34,123 nt of DNA from an uncultured cyanobacterium (GCA_937922745.1 CALAJO010000015.1:1-34123), one strand, 5' to 3'. Counted from the stretch's first letter, positions 17,028 through 25,609 are shown. Program-made: numbers and translations. The notes: generated from the sequence alone by a model not told the origin.

Positions 17028-17495
17028 TTACTTACGTTGGCCTTGCCATTCCACAATTCCATCAGACGATTCACTGCAACCCGTGCGATCGTATAGTGTG
17101 CCAAGGCGTTCTTCTATCGTGTCAAACAAGTCATCCATTGCCGGATCTTCCGGATCATATTTTGCCACAATCCGATATGAATCTGGTTCGACTCGAGCGA
17201 TAATCCCATCGCTTATTGCAGCAGCGCGAGCTTCTTCAACTGGTAGTTCCTTGTCACCAGGCTCATCCATTACCTGGAAGACGGTTTCACCAGGCTTCTG
17301 TCCGGTTGGCGCAAATGAGATACGAAATGTATCAAGAGGGGTTTGAGGAGAGGCAGGGGCCGTTCGACTCATAAAGACATCGGTTAAGGCTTGTGCAACT
17401 GCTACCCGTGCAGGCTGATCTGCGGCATCCGCCCGGAGCAATACGCTGCGATGCTGACCAAAGCGGGTTAAACTCGTATTAAAAGAAATCTTCAT
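17028..17495 (-). CDS. RFG-motif paralog A, unknown function
   Basis: A 155-residue protein, third of three tandem paralogs. The N-terminus MKISFNTSLTRFGQHRSVLL has the shared RFGQ(R/H)R motif, followed by a helical segment, a beta segment and the block ETVFQVMDEPGDKELPVEEA, which is nearly identical to that of paralog C. The end is acidic and helical (PAMDDLFDTIEERLGTL). There is no signal peptide or membrane helix. The start ATG 17493-17495 has AGGGA upstream; the frame is open further 5' without a ribosome binding site. It is 60 bases downstream of paralog B on the same strand. No known family was recognised. It closes the operon and converges on the HEAT-repeat gene. Confidence 0.75.
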   Translation of the reverse strand: MKISFNTSLTRFGQHRSVLLRADAADQPARVAVAQALTDVFMSRTAPASPQTPLDTFRISFAPTGQKPGETVFQVMDEPGDKELPVEEARAAAISDGIIARVEPDSYRIVAKYDPEDPAMDDLFDTIEERLGTLYDRTGCSESSDGIVEWQGQRK

Positions 17496-17555
17496 GTACT
17501 TTTCCCTAAACAAATGAAACAAGAGAATTAAACCAAACATGCTTTTCAAATGCGT

Positions 17556-18047
17556 TTAAAAAGACTTTTCTGAATCCTTTGGCGTTACTTTTGATTGGCG
17601 TTCACCGAGCCATAAAATGCCATGACGCAATACATCCGGCCCTTCCACCTTTTTGTAAAGCTGTATGAGTTTGGCAGCAATGGTGTGATACATGGTTTTC
17701 ATTATGGTATCTGCCGGCTCAAAAGCCTTTGTGACAAGCAGCAAGCCTTCCCTGGCACTAAACATAATACCCTTGGAGAGCGCTTCTTCCCTGGCCTCGG
17801 GGATTGAAAGATACGTGTCCTGTGGGTTATCCAAAAGCTGAATTACTTTGTCTGCAGGGTGCCCGGGATCGACTTCAGCTTTGAATGTAAAATATGCGCT
17901 CTTCCCAAGTTTTGCGCCTTGAATTTTTGCATCCGTCCATGCCTCAAAAACGGCTTTGACGGCTTGAACATCATCTGCACCGTTGCGAACCAGAATACAT
18001 CGCCGCTGCCCGAAACGAGGCTGTAGAGATAAATGCGAGACTTGCAT
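17556..18047 (-). CDS. RFG-motif paralog B, unknown function
   Basis: A 163-residue protein, the middle and most diverged of three paralogs. It opens MQVSHLSLQPRFGQRRCILV. The central block has drifted to VIQLLDNPQDTYLSIPEARE against FQVMDEPGDxxLPVExA in A and C, but the positions of the conserved proline, aspartate and alanine still align. The C-terminus is basic rather than acidic. Its ATG shares a base with the stop codon of paralog C (TAATG, 18045-18049), a sign of translational coupling. No homologous family of known function was recognised. Since fold-defining positions are kept but charges differ, the copies may have distinct partners or form a hetero-oligomer; this is inference. Confidence 0.75.
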   Translation of the reverse strand: MQVSHLSLQPRFGQRRCILVRNGADDVQAVKAVFEAWTDAKIQGAKLGKSAYFTFKAEVDPGHPADKVIQLLDNPQDTYLSIPEAREEALSKGIMFSAREGLLLVTKAFEPADTIMKTMYHTIAAKLIQLYKKVEGPDVLRHGILWLGERQSKVTPKDSEKSF

Positions 18048-18478
18048 TAGGATTCTCCTTCGCGTAGTGGCTTTCGATTTAAGAGCCGCCGCGCCAGGGC
18101 CTCAATGCGCTCAAATAACTGCACCATACCGTGATCATCGGACGGATAGTTCACGGCAGTACCATAACTATCCGCTGTAATGGATACGACCAGGCCCTTG
18201 TCATACGCTTCATTCTTCGCCATCTCAACCGGCAAGGGCCTGTCTCCCGGTTCATCCATCACTTGGAAGATCGTTTCCTGGAATTCCCCTCCGGGATTAG
18301 AGGCTACCTCAATCTGAAAAGAAGCGGGCGATGTCGCACCTTTTTTTTGACCATAAAAAACATCATAAATATCGTGAAGCACCTTCTCCTGGAGGGTTTG
18401 GTGCGCTGCTGCCGTGCGCAGCAGAATGGCTCTTCGCTGGCCAAAGCGAGGGGATGATAATGCAGGGGCGCTTAACAT
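18047..18478 (-). CDS. RFG-motif paralog C, unknown function
   Basis: A 143-residue protein, the first of the three tandem paralogs. It opens MLSAPALSSPRFGQRRAILL. The conserved block is ETIFQVMDEPGDRPLPVEMA, then a stretch with DSYG aligned to DSYR in paralog A, and a helical end (MVQLFERIEALARRLLNRK). Its ATG lies inside the end of the HAD phosphatase gene: the two overlap by seven bases (18472-18478). It is therefore translated from the same message as the sugar-activation genes upstream. There is no export signal of a known kind. The function is unknown, and the context suggests a role near surface glycosylation or motility. Confidence 0.78.
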   Translation of the reverse strand: MLSAPALSSPRFGQRRAILLRTAAAHQTLQEKVLHDIYDVFYGQKKGATSPASFQIEVASNPGGEFQETIFQVMDEPGDRPLPVEMAKNEAYDKGLVVSITADSYGTAVNYPSDDHGMVQLFERIEALARRLLNRKPLREGES

Positions 18479-19143
18479 GGCAGCATACCGCTTTGCAGAT
18501 GCGGAATCATGTCATCCAGCCGGGTGAGGTCACACAAGGCGTCGGCCGGAAGGGGTTGATGGGCGTTCGTAGGGTTGACCACCTTTATCACGGGGATTTC
18601 GGCGGTTAATGCGGCAGCCAGGCCATCCAAGGAGTCTTCCACAGCAAGTGCTTCTTGAGGTTGTAGGCCCATGGCGTTTAGCGCCCTTAAATACGGTTCC
18701 GGATGCGGCTTATAACGGGTCACGTCATCCGCCGTCACCAGCAACTCAAAATAATCATGCCAACCGAATCGATCCAGCACATCCAGCGCCAAACGCTTAA
18801 ACGCGGATGTGACCAACGCCATGCGAATATTATTTTCCGACAGGAAGCGAAGCAGCTCCGGCCCGCCCTCGGTCGGCAGGGCATACGTGGTATAACACGT
18901 CATTACCTTGTTGTGGTAATGGTTCAGCAAGTTCTGTACATCCGGCTCCAGGGAGTATCTCATTTTCAAAATTGCAGCAACCTGAGATAACGTAGTGCCG
19001 CTGAGTTCGCCAAACTCTGCCTCGCTTCCCTCATGCCCAAAGTCCGCCAGGAATTCGCGGTAAACCCCGTATAAAACCGGCAAGCTGTTGACCAGCGTCC
19101 CATCCATATCGAATAACACCGCCTTCACCGGGCTTAACTGCAT
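18472..19143 (-). CDS. HAD-superfamily sugar phosphatase or mutase-like hydrolase
   Basis: This 223-residue subfamily I HAD hydrolase resembles phosphoglycolate phosphatase and beta-phosphoglucomutase. Motif I is VLFDMDGTLVNS with nucleophile D12 and acid D14. Motif II is the threonine/serine of ALVTSAF, motif III is the lysine in RYKPHPEPYL, and motif IV is AVEDSLDGL. A helical cap lies at about 20-85. The likely substrate is a phosphorylated sugar or nonulosonic acid, since a phosphatase step occurs in nonulosonate and heptose activation. That assignment rests on the neighbours. ATG 19141-19143 is chosen because GGAG is eight bases upstream; the frame extends to 19185 without a ribosome binding site. 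It lies 122 bases after spsF. Confidence 0.85.
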   Translation of the reverse strand: MQLSPVKAVLFDMDGTLVNSLPVLYGVYREFLADFGHEGSEAEFGELSGTTLSQVAAILKMRYSLEPDVQNLLNHYHNKVMTCYTTYALPTEGGPELLRFLSENNIRMALVTSAFKRLALDVLDRFGWHDYFELLVTADDVTRYKPHPEPYLRALNAMGLQPQEALAVEDSLDGLAAALTAEIPVIKVVNPTNAHQPLPADALCDLTRLDDMIPHLQSGMLPC

Positions 19144-19265
19144 GGGCTTTCTCCAGGCTGAACAATTTGCGGCATTGGCGTCCATCTCCAGTGTTCCTCA
19201 TAATGGGATGAGCATACCAACATTGCCATGTTGTTGCAATCACCTTTAAGATTTGAAAATGTTGT

Positions 19266-20009
19266 TTAAAGTGTTTTCTTCCAGCTTTTCTGCTGGATAT
19301 TGGCGTTCAGTGCCGCCCACTCAGGGTGTTGCGAGAGCAAGTCTATAATATCCTGCAACCCGAACGCAGGGTTCTGCGGATAGAGATGCTCGAAAATGCG
19401 GCGAATCAGTTCAAAATCTTCCGGCGTGTCCAGCGTCAGCCGATAAGGCGGATAAGCCTTTTGCGAGACATACTGGGCTTGCGCAAACCGCTCTGGATGG
19501 CAATAGATGTAAGGCGTCACATGCTCTTTCTCGCCTGGCTCGGTTGCCTCCCGGTATGTTCTTTCCAACGCGCCCAATGAAAAGACTTCCGCATCCATCC
19601 CAATGGGAAAGGTGCGTTGCAGGGAGTTGGAGACGTACTGGATTTGCGGTTGCCGGGCCTGGTAGTGGCGAATTATCGCATCCACAATGTCCGGATCGAT
19701 CAGCGGGCAATCGCTACAGATCCGAAGCACTGTATCCGCCCGGTATTCTTTTGCTGCCTGGTAGAACCGTTCCAGCACATTATGCTCATCCCCGCGAAAG
19801 AAAGCGACCCGGTTCTGCTTACACCATGCCACAATGGCATCGTCGATAGGCTCCACGGTTGTGGCGATCACCACCTCATCCGCCTGCCGAACCCGGTGCA
19901 GCCGCTCGACCAGGTGCCCTAGGATTGGCTTTTCCAGCACGGGCATCAACACTTTTCCCGGCAGGCGGGTGGAACGCATACGGGCCTGAACCAGAATAAC
20001 CGTTCTCAT
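19266..20009 (-). CDS. SpsF/KdsB-family cytidylyltransferase
   Basis: This 247-residue protein belongs to the cytidylyltransferase group that makes CMP-activated acidic sugars (spore-coat SpsF, related to KdsB and NeuA/PseF). The nucleotide-binding N-terminus is VILVQARMRSTRLPGKVLM, and the following VVIATTVEPIDD and RICSDCPLIDPDIVDA fit the metal and base-binding elements. There is no membrane segment. It lies 14 bases downstream of the PseG-like gene and in the same operon as the Maf glycosyltransferase, so it probably supplies the donor sugar for protein glycosylation. The actual sugar is unknown. The start has a normal ATG at 20007-20009. Complete. Confidence 0.88.
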   Translation of the reverse strand: MRTVILVQARMRSTRLPGKVLMPVLEKPILGHLVERLHRVRQADEVVIATTVEPIDDAIVAWCKQNRVAFFRGDEHNVLERFYQAAKEYRADTVLRICSDCPLIDPDIVDAIIRHYQARQPQIQYVSNSLQRTFPIGMDAEVFSLGALERTYREATEPGEKEHVTPYIYCHPERFAQAQYVSQKAYPPYRLTLDTPEDFELIRRIFEHLYPQNPAFGLQDIIDLLSQHPEWAALNANIQQKSWKKTL

Positions 20010-20023
20010 TTGTCTTGCCTGTT

Positions 20024-21064
20024 CTACCGCGAAGTCGACGGGATGCGCTCGGTTTTTAAAACCAATTCCGCCATGCGTGCCGACCCTTCCGCATTCATCA
20101 GCGCGAGGCCGTTTTGCCGCATCCGGTTCCGCCGCTGCTCATCGGTTAATAGCTGTGTTACCTGGTCATAGACATGCTCAGGCGTCAGGGTTTTTCCCCA
20201 GCCCAAGTTCTCTGCTGTGCCGTAATGCACAAATCGCGCCAAATCGTCTTCCTGGTTCTGGTAATGCGCCATCACCATGGCAGGAACCCCGAGGAAAGCA
20301 AACTCATAGGCCGTCACGCCCAGCGCCGTAATCCCCAATGTGGCGCGCGCCATCAGCGGGCGAAGCGACTTGACCCGCCAATGCAACGTAATGGTGGAAG
20401 GCAACCGGGTGGCAATGTTTTCCAGGTTTTCCGGGTGCGGGTATGCCGGCGGAACGATTAAATCGATATGGCAATCGCGCAAGTCCTGCAACGCTTCCAG
20501 CAGCAACTCGGATCGCTGCTCCGGATCCCGGCCGCCGAGGGTAATTAAAATGGTGGGCCTATCCAAATCCGAGCCGGGTTCATCTTCTTCCGCGCCATAG
20601 AGGAAGTTGTGGCCCAGCACGATATAATCCGCGCCCTGGTAAACCGGTTGCCCCGGCTGGTGCCACGTAGTGCCGGGCAGCGAATGGACATTGGAGAACA
20701 CCACCCCATCGGCTTCGGAACAGCCCAGGCCGTTATTATTGATGACCATTACCGGCAACGTGGGATGGGAAATGCGCAAGCGTTGAATCAAAGTAGGCGT
20801 CACCGGGTTCTGGAAATCGATGACCAGGCGGTTATATACCCCTTGTCGAATCGTCTCATGCAGGCTCCAGCTATTTTGGATGACGGAAAAACCGCATTGC
20901 AGCAACTCCCGATGAATTGCAGGGTTGGGCGTATCCACCCAAAAGGATACATGGGCCTGGTGTTCCTGGATGAGCGCCTTTGCCAGCGTTTTGCACCGCT
21001 CCATACGACCCAGCCCATAGCTGCCGCCGGCTTGGATCGCAATCAAAACTTGGAGGGCTTGCAT
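20024..21064 (-). CDS. PseG/SpsG-like glycosyltransferase-B protein
   Basis: This 346-residue GT-B-fold protein resembles PseG, which removes UDP from an acetamido sugar in pseudaminic acid synthesis, and the spore-coat SpsG. The N-terminal signature that in PseG reads GxGHxxRC is here YGLGRMERCKTLA (16-28), so the histidine considered catalytic in PseG is arginine. The C-terminal half has the expected nucleotide region ILITLGGRDPEQRSELLLEAL and LGITALGVTAYEFAFLGVPAMVM. The change suggests it is not a typical UDP-hydrolase and may be a transferase or a related activity. It begins 43 bases after the Maf gene and precedes spsF by 14. ATG 21062-21064. Confidence 0.75.
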   Translation of the reverse strand: MQALQVLIAIQAGGSYGLGRMERCKTLAKALIQEHQAHVSFWVDTPNPAIHRELLQCGFSVIQNSWSLHETIRQGVYNRLVIDFQNPVTPTLIQRLRISHPTLPVMVINNNGLGCSEADGVVFSNVHSLPGTTWHQPGQPVYQGADYIVLGHNFLYGAEEDEPGSDLDRPTILITLGGRDPEQRSELLLEALQDLRDCHIDLIVPPAYPHPENLENIATRLPSTITLHWRVKSLRPLMARATLGITALGVTAYEFAFLGVPAMVMAHYQNQEDDLARFVHYGTAENLGWGKTLTPEHVYDQVTQLLTDEQRRNRMRQNGLALMNAEGSARMAELVLKTERIPSTSR

Positions 21065-21107
21065 AATGCGTTTAAACTTTCTTCAACACCGATACATTTA
21101 TTGTAGG

Positions 21108-23144
21108 TCAACTTGCAACGGCCGTAACCATTGTATTGGATTTTTCTCCGTTAGCCGCTTGTGTATCAGCCGAGGGTGGATACGCCGGGAATGACTCAAA
21201 GACAGGCTCCAATGTCTCGCGCAAGGCTTTGGCGCCCTTTTCGATGGCATTGTAGAGCTTCTCCGTCATCTCGAAGTTGTCTGTCAAAGCATCCACGTCG
21301 CCTGCGGCCACTTCGTTTTTCTCAAACCGGAGTTTGCGCTCGTATAACTTGGTATACTCCATCAAGTCTTTCTTGATGTAGCAGTTGATTAACATATTGC
21401 TCCGCGTCAACGCTTTAAAGTCGGTATCATATTGGGCCAGCTTTTTCATACGGCTTTTTAGGGAGCCGGTAATGGTTTTCTTTTTGGATAGTTCGTCCTT
21501 GGCCCGCTTTAGCTCCGATTTTGCCTCCACAAGAAGGCTTTCCAGCTTTAATAAATCCTCGTGGTCTTTCTGGTAGCTGTCGTAAACGTTCTGGTAGGCT
21601 TCGCTGAAAAATTCGCGTTCGGTATATTGCTCAGACAACAGGGACTCCAGTAGTTGCGGCCCCTGGAATTGTTTTACATTATATTTTTCCAATGCTTCGA
21701 CAAAAGGCAGGTGTTCCATGCCATTGATGAGCGCCCCTCCTTCGGAGCAATTAACCAGGTTATGTTCTGGCTGTTTCATTTGAATCTGCTCAAAAACCTT
21801 GCGGAAACCATCGTAAGCCGGTGTGGTAAACAGCGTTTCGCCATGCCAGCCCTTGGTTTCCACCATTAGTTTTTCAAAGTGCCTGCGCTTGAAGGTTTGC
21901 CAGTCTGCGTCATCCTTAAAAAAGCCTTCCTTACCGTAGAACTCGCTGGCGTTGGCCATTTCCACAATCTTTTCGCCATTTTCGTTAATCGTAAAGCGGC
22001 AGCCTTGGTATACGGAGTTATCGGAGTACATCTTCCCTTCCGGGTAAGCTAAATCCTGCCCCAGCAGAAAGACCGGGTCGCACCCCAGCAGCATCAGGTG
22101 GATTAGGGCGGTTACGGATACCGTGCCCTGGTGGTTGTAGCCGTATAAATTCTGTTTTAAAACCCGCGACAGCCATTCCGTCATCGGATCGCGCATGTTG
22201 TAGGTAATCAGCTTGCGCTTGGCCTGCACATCGTAAATGCTGCCATGCACCTGGGGTAACAGCGTTAAATTCACCTTATCCATAAAAGAGACGCCATTGA
22301 TCTGCGGGGAAACGTTTTTTACCTCAACAAAGCTCACAAAATCCGGGATGATACCGGCCTTGTCCAGCGCCCTGGCGGCCTGCCCAACGCATGCAATAAT
22401 CAGGTGTTCCCGGTTGGCTTTCAACGCATCCAGCACACCCGGCCTATCCAGGGAAGGGCCGGCGGAAACCACCACGCCCGGCATGCCTTTAAACTTGCCA
22501 TGCAGGAATGAGGCATCCGGATACTTTAATAAATTCGGCAGATTGTTGATTGAACTGCGGGTGAACTGCTCCAAAGCATAAAGAACGGTATTTTGCCCGA
22601 TAATGGTGGTGAAAATACTGGAGCGAAGCTCATCCAAAACCTGTAACAAAAGTTGCGGCTCCAGCGTACGGTAAGAAGGCAACGGCAGCGTCTTGAATTT
22701 ATCACCCAGCAGGTAGGCATTTTGGAAGTTGCCGATGATGTTTTCCACTTCGGTAATAATTCGAACACGTTCGGAGCGAAGCTCTTCCGAGAAATCCACC
22801 GCCTCCAGGGTTAAGCGCAGCACGTCCAGGTAAGGTTCAAACACCAGGATTTGTCCCTTGGTGTTAACATAGGCCCGACGCAAGAGATATCCCAGGCCAA
22901 TGCCGAACATAAACAGGTTGCAGTCGTAACTGCGGCCCTCTTCCGGCACCTGTTCCTCGAAGATTTTCAACGCCTCGCCCATGGGGTCGTCAATATCGTG
23001 GAGGGCAATGCCATTGTAGGCAATATTAATATCGTTATGCGGCCCCATAAACAGGCTTACATTGGGGGATAACTCCATTTCCTGCAGTTTTTGTGCCAGC
23101 CGCGGATGGGTTTCTCTCAAGGCGCTCAGATTTTTTTCAAACAT
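21108..23144 (-). CDS. Maf/DUF115-family motility-associated glycosyltransferase
   Basis: This 678-residue protein is of the Maf type (DUF115, also listed as 6-hydroxymethylpterin diphosphokinase MptE-like). Maf enzymes transfer nonulosonic acids such as pseudaminic or legionaminic acid to flagellin in the cytoplasm. Visible elements are FGIGLGYLLRRAY (80-92), the core motif MPGVVVSAGPSLDRPGVLDAL (221-241), IACVGQAARAL with IPDFVSFVEV, and LLGQDLAYPEGKMYSDN. A coiled coil lies at about 535-600. ATG 23142-23144 matches family N-termini (MFEKNLSAL) and has AAGGA upstream; an ATG at 23189 lacks one. First gene of a six- or seven-gene operon with sugar-activation enzymes. Flagellin itself is not in the window. 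Confidence 0.88.
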   Translation of the reverse strand: MFEKNLSALRETHPRLAQKLQEMELSPNVSLFMGPHNDINIAYNGIALHDIDDPMGEALKIFEEQVPEEGRSYDCNLFMFGIGLGYLLRRAYVNTKGQILVFEPYLDVLRLTLEAVDFSEELRSERVRIITEVENIIGNFQNAYLLGDKFKTLPLPSYRTLEPQLLLQVLDELRSSIFTTIIGQNTVLYALEQFTRSSINNLPNLLKYPDASFLHGKFKGMPGVVVSAGPSLDRPGVLDALKANREHLIIACVGQAARALDKAGIIPDFVSFVEVKNVSPQINGVSFMDKVNLTLLPQVHGSIYDVQAKRKLITYNMRDPMTEWLSRVLKQNLYGYNHQGTVSVTALIHLMLLGCDPVFLLGQDLAYPEGKMYSDNSVYQGCRFTINENGEKIVEMANASEFYGKEGFFKDDADWQTFKRRHFEKLMVETKGWHGETLFTTPAYDGFRKVFEQIQMKQPEHNLVNCSEGGALINGMEHLPFVEALEKYNVKQFQGPQLLESLLSEQYTEREFFSEAYQNVYDSYQKDHEDLLKLESLLVEAKSELKRAKDELSKKKTITGSLKSRMKKLAQYDTDFKALTRSNMLINCYIKKDLMEYTKLYERKLRFEKNEVAAGDVDALTDNFEMTEKLYNAIEKGAKALRETLEPVFESFPAYPPSADTQAANGEKSNTMVTAVAS

Positions 23145-23396
23145 ACAACCACATTCCTTCTCTTCTGCTTCGCTTTTTTCTCCCATCACGCCGGCAAAAT
23201 GCCAAAACGCACGGATAACAGTCCATCCTTCATGATAGGGGCTGCCCCTGCCATTTACCTCACATATTTACTGTAATTTCTCTTCAGGCTCGCCCAAGGA
23301 TTCATCCCCCTCCATTGCACTCAGATATTTTGCCCGGCACAAAGTTCCGAAAAATAGTTTTTATATTTATAGGGGTATACCAGGGGATAAAGATCG

Positions 23397-24896
23397 TTGA
23401 GTACGATAGGGCCACAGATTCAATCGCTACCGACGCCGGGGGTGCAGGCGCATGCCACTGCATTTGCCGGGCCGATGCCGCCCCTGCCCGCCCAGCTTCC
23501 GCCGCCGCAAAGCTTTTTAACACCTAATACCTATTACCAGCCACGGTTTGTGCCGCCACCGGCTTTAGGCCTTAACGGCCCCATCCGAACTGCCGCGGGC
23601 CCATTGGCGCAGAGCGTCCCGCTGGCGCCACTACCCAATATCCCGCCGCCGGCAGTGTTGGCGCCGCAAGTGTTTAACCCGAACCTGCCGCCGCTGCCCA
23701 GCATCCCACCTCCGGATGCCTTGGCGCCGTGCGTGTTTAACTACCATGTGCCTTACGGTTACGGTAATTATCAATATCCACCGGGCAATTATTATCCATG
23801 GGCACAGCAGCCGCTAATGCCACCGCCGCCGCCGATGCAAAACCCGGCCAGCCAGCCGGTGGAAAAGCCGCCGACACCCCCGCCGCCCAAGCAGGAGGAA
23901 ACGCCCCCTGCCAAGCCGCCTGAAAAAAAGGAGGACTTGTTACCGCCGGTCAAGGATACGGCTTCCCTGACGCCGGAAAAGGTAAAGGAACTGAATGACA
24001 ACCTGCGCCACCCGGATTCCAACATCCGAATGAAGGCCTCTAACGAGTTGTCCTCTATCCTGTCGGCCGACCCGGATATTCTATCCAAGCCGCAGTACCG
24101 GGAGTTTATGGAAGCGCTCATCCTGAAGAACCTGCGCGATCAAAGTTCTCTGGTTCGGCAGCCCATTTTGCTGGCCATGGCTGTTGGCAACCTCAACCAT
24201 CCCACACCGCAGATTTTGGGCGCATTGCAGGAATTAAAGCCGCAGGGCGGGCTCTATAACTTCGAGTCGCAATATATCCAGGAGGCCCTGTCCACGTTAC
24301 AGGAAAAGGCCGCCAATGCCAGCAAGAACGGCCCGGCATCCCAGGCAATCACGGATTCCGGGACAACGGCTTCCACACCGGCCAGCCCTGCGACAGCGCC
24401 GTTGGACGCAGCGCCAGCAAGCACAGATCCCAACAGTCTGCCGGCCGCCCAGAGCCTGCCATTGGATACAAATGCACAGCCTGCGGCCCAGCCCGGCGAT
24501 AAAGGGATGCCGAGCGAGGCAGACTTAATGGCCATGCTCCAGGGGCTTGGAGAAAAAGGAAATGCGCCATCGCAACCGCAAAGCGCACCAGGAGCCACCG
24601 ACCCGCAAGCGGACTTGATGGCCTTATTGCAAGGCGGTCAGCCAGGCCCGGCAACACCGCAAAACACCATGATGATGGCGCAAAAGCCCCCAATGGGGGC
24701 GCCTCCCATGGCCAGGCCAATGGGCCCTCTGCCAATGGGGCCACAGGCCAAGCCGTTTAGCATGCCAAACCAGGCATTTTTTCCAATGGCAATGACGCCA
24801 CAACAGCAGCAACAACAACGACCAGCCATGCCTGCCGGACCCGGCTTCCCAATGCCGCAGGGTCAGCCCGGGCAAAAGCTGGCCACGTCCGCATGA
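23397..24896 (+). CDS. Proline/glutamine-rich protein with HEAT-like core
   Basis: This 499-residue protein has not been recognised. Residues 1-190 are disordered and proline-rich (PPPPPMQNPA, PPTPPPPKQEETPPAKPP). Residues about 195-305 form a helical HEAT-like core (KVKELNDNLRHPDSNIRMKA, KNLRDQSSLVRQPILLAMAV). The C-terminus is again low complexity and contains two copies of a short helix, EADLMAMLQG and QADLMALLQG, then Met/Pro/Gln-rich sequence with a run of glutamines. There is no signal peptide. The start is TTG 23397 with AGGGG upstream. The membrane-protein gene follows 14 bases later and is surely co-transcribed. A scaffold role is suggested by the HEAT core between flexible arms, but this is inference. 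Confidence 0.78.
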   Translation: MSTIGPQIQSLPTPGVQAHATAFAGPMPPLPAQLPPPQSFLTPNTYYQPRFVPPPALGLNGPIRTAAGPLAQSVPLAPLPNIPPPAVLAPQVFNPNLPPLPSIPPPDALAPCVFNYHVPYGYGNYQYPPGNYYPWAQQPLMPPPPPMQNPASQPVEKPPTPPPPKQEETPPAKPPEKKEDLLPPVKDTASLTPEKVKELNDNLRHPDSNIRMKASNELSSILSADPDILSKPQYREFMEALILKNLRDQSSLVRQPILLAMAVGNLNHPTPQILGALQELKPQGGLYNFESQYIQEALSTLQEKAANASKNGPASQAITDSGTTASTPASPATAPLDAAPASTDPNSLPAAQSLPLDTNAQPAAQPGDKGMPSEADLMAMLQGLGEKGNAPSQPQSAPGATDPQADLMALLQGGQPGPATPQNTMMMAQKPPMGAPPMARPMGPLPMGPQAKPFSMPNQAFFPMAMTPQQQQQQRPAMPAGPGFPMPQGQPGQKLATSA

Positions 24897-24910
24897 GAGG
24901 GGTGAGATAA

Positions 24911-25588
24911 ATGGGCGTTTCAGGACCCGGATCAACAATGTTACCAAAAGTCGCCGCGCTGGCGCTCTCCGCGTTCGGCTTTAAGATGCTGAAGGATGGG
25001 GCGGCCTTTACCCATTCGGAATCCTACCGGATGGAAGAGGTTATGACCAACCAGGATCGCTACGACAACCTGATGAACTCCATGAGCTACTACTCTCCCA
25101 ACCAGCCGTTGCTAAGCCGCCTCCACCACTGGCTGCTTAACCCGGAGCGCCTGCACACCTGGACGCGCCCGCTAATCCACGTGCGAAACGCGGCCCAGTT
25201 TGTCTGGGACAATATTATCCCGATTGGATTGATAGGGTTGGGGGTAACGTACGCCTTCGAACTCAGCATCCGGAATATTGCCCAGCACGTCGGCAGCGGG
25301 CTATCTGCGGTTGCCGGCGCAACCGGGGCAACCTTTAAAACCGTCGGCGGTTCCTTGTGGAACGTTGTCGGACAACCACTCTGGACATCTTTAATGGGCG
25401 CCGACTGGGGCGGAACCCTGTCTAAGTTAAGCCCGAAACACTGGCTGTCCCTTGCCGCCATGGGGGGCTTGGGTATCTGGTTTGCACACCAGTTTAAGCG
25501 CGAAATTACCGGCGAAAATATCGAGGAGTTAAACGGGTTTAAATTCCTGTCGCCCGCAAATCCACGCCAATTTGGGGACTGGCGCTAG
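24911..25588 (+). CDS. Unknown membrane protein, partner of the Pro-rich gene
   Basis: A 225-residue protein with about three hydrophobic segments: KVAALALSAFGFKML (13-27), NIIPIGLIGLGVTYAFEL (100-117) and a glycine-rich amphipathic segment at 120-160 (GSGLSAVAGATGATFKTVGG), then LAAMGGLGIWFAHQF near 183. The glycine/alanine pattern resembles pore or apolipoprotein-like amphipathic helices. No family was recognised. It has a good ribosome binding site (GGTGAG) and lies 14 bases after the Pro/Gln-rich gene, so the two proteins probably work at the same membrane site. It ends 21 bases before the convergent end of the sigma factor gene, with no terminator between. Confidence 0.72.
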   Translation: MGVSGPGSTMLPKVAALALSAFGFKMLKDGAAFTHSESYRMEEVMTNQDRYDNLMNSMSYYSPNQPLLSRLHHWLLNPERLHTWTRPLIHVRNAAQFVWDNIIPIGLIGLGVTYAFELSIRNIAQHVGSGLSAVAGATGATFKTVGGSLWNVVGQPLWTSLMGADWGGTLSKLSPKHWLSLAAMGGLGIWFAHQFKREITGENIEELNGFKFLSPANPRQFGDWR

Positions 25589-25609
25589 CAAACCTGGGGA
25601 AGTGGTATT

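Noticed and set aside
18047-18478. RFG paralogs as ribosomal or flagellar structural proteins
   Set aside because: No motif of flagellin, hook or ribosomal families is present; the operon context alone is not enough for such a name.
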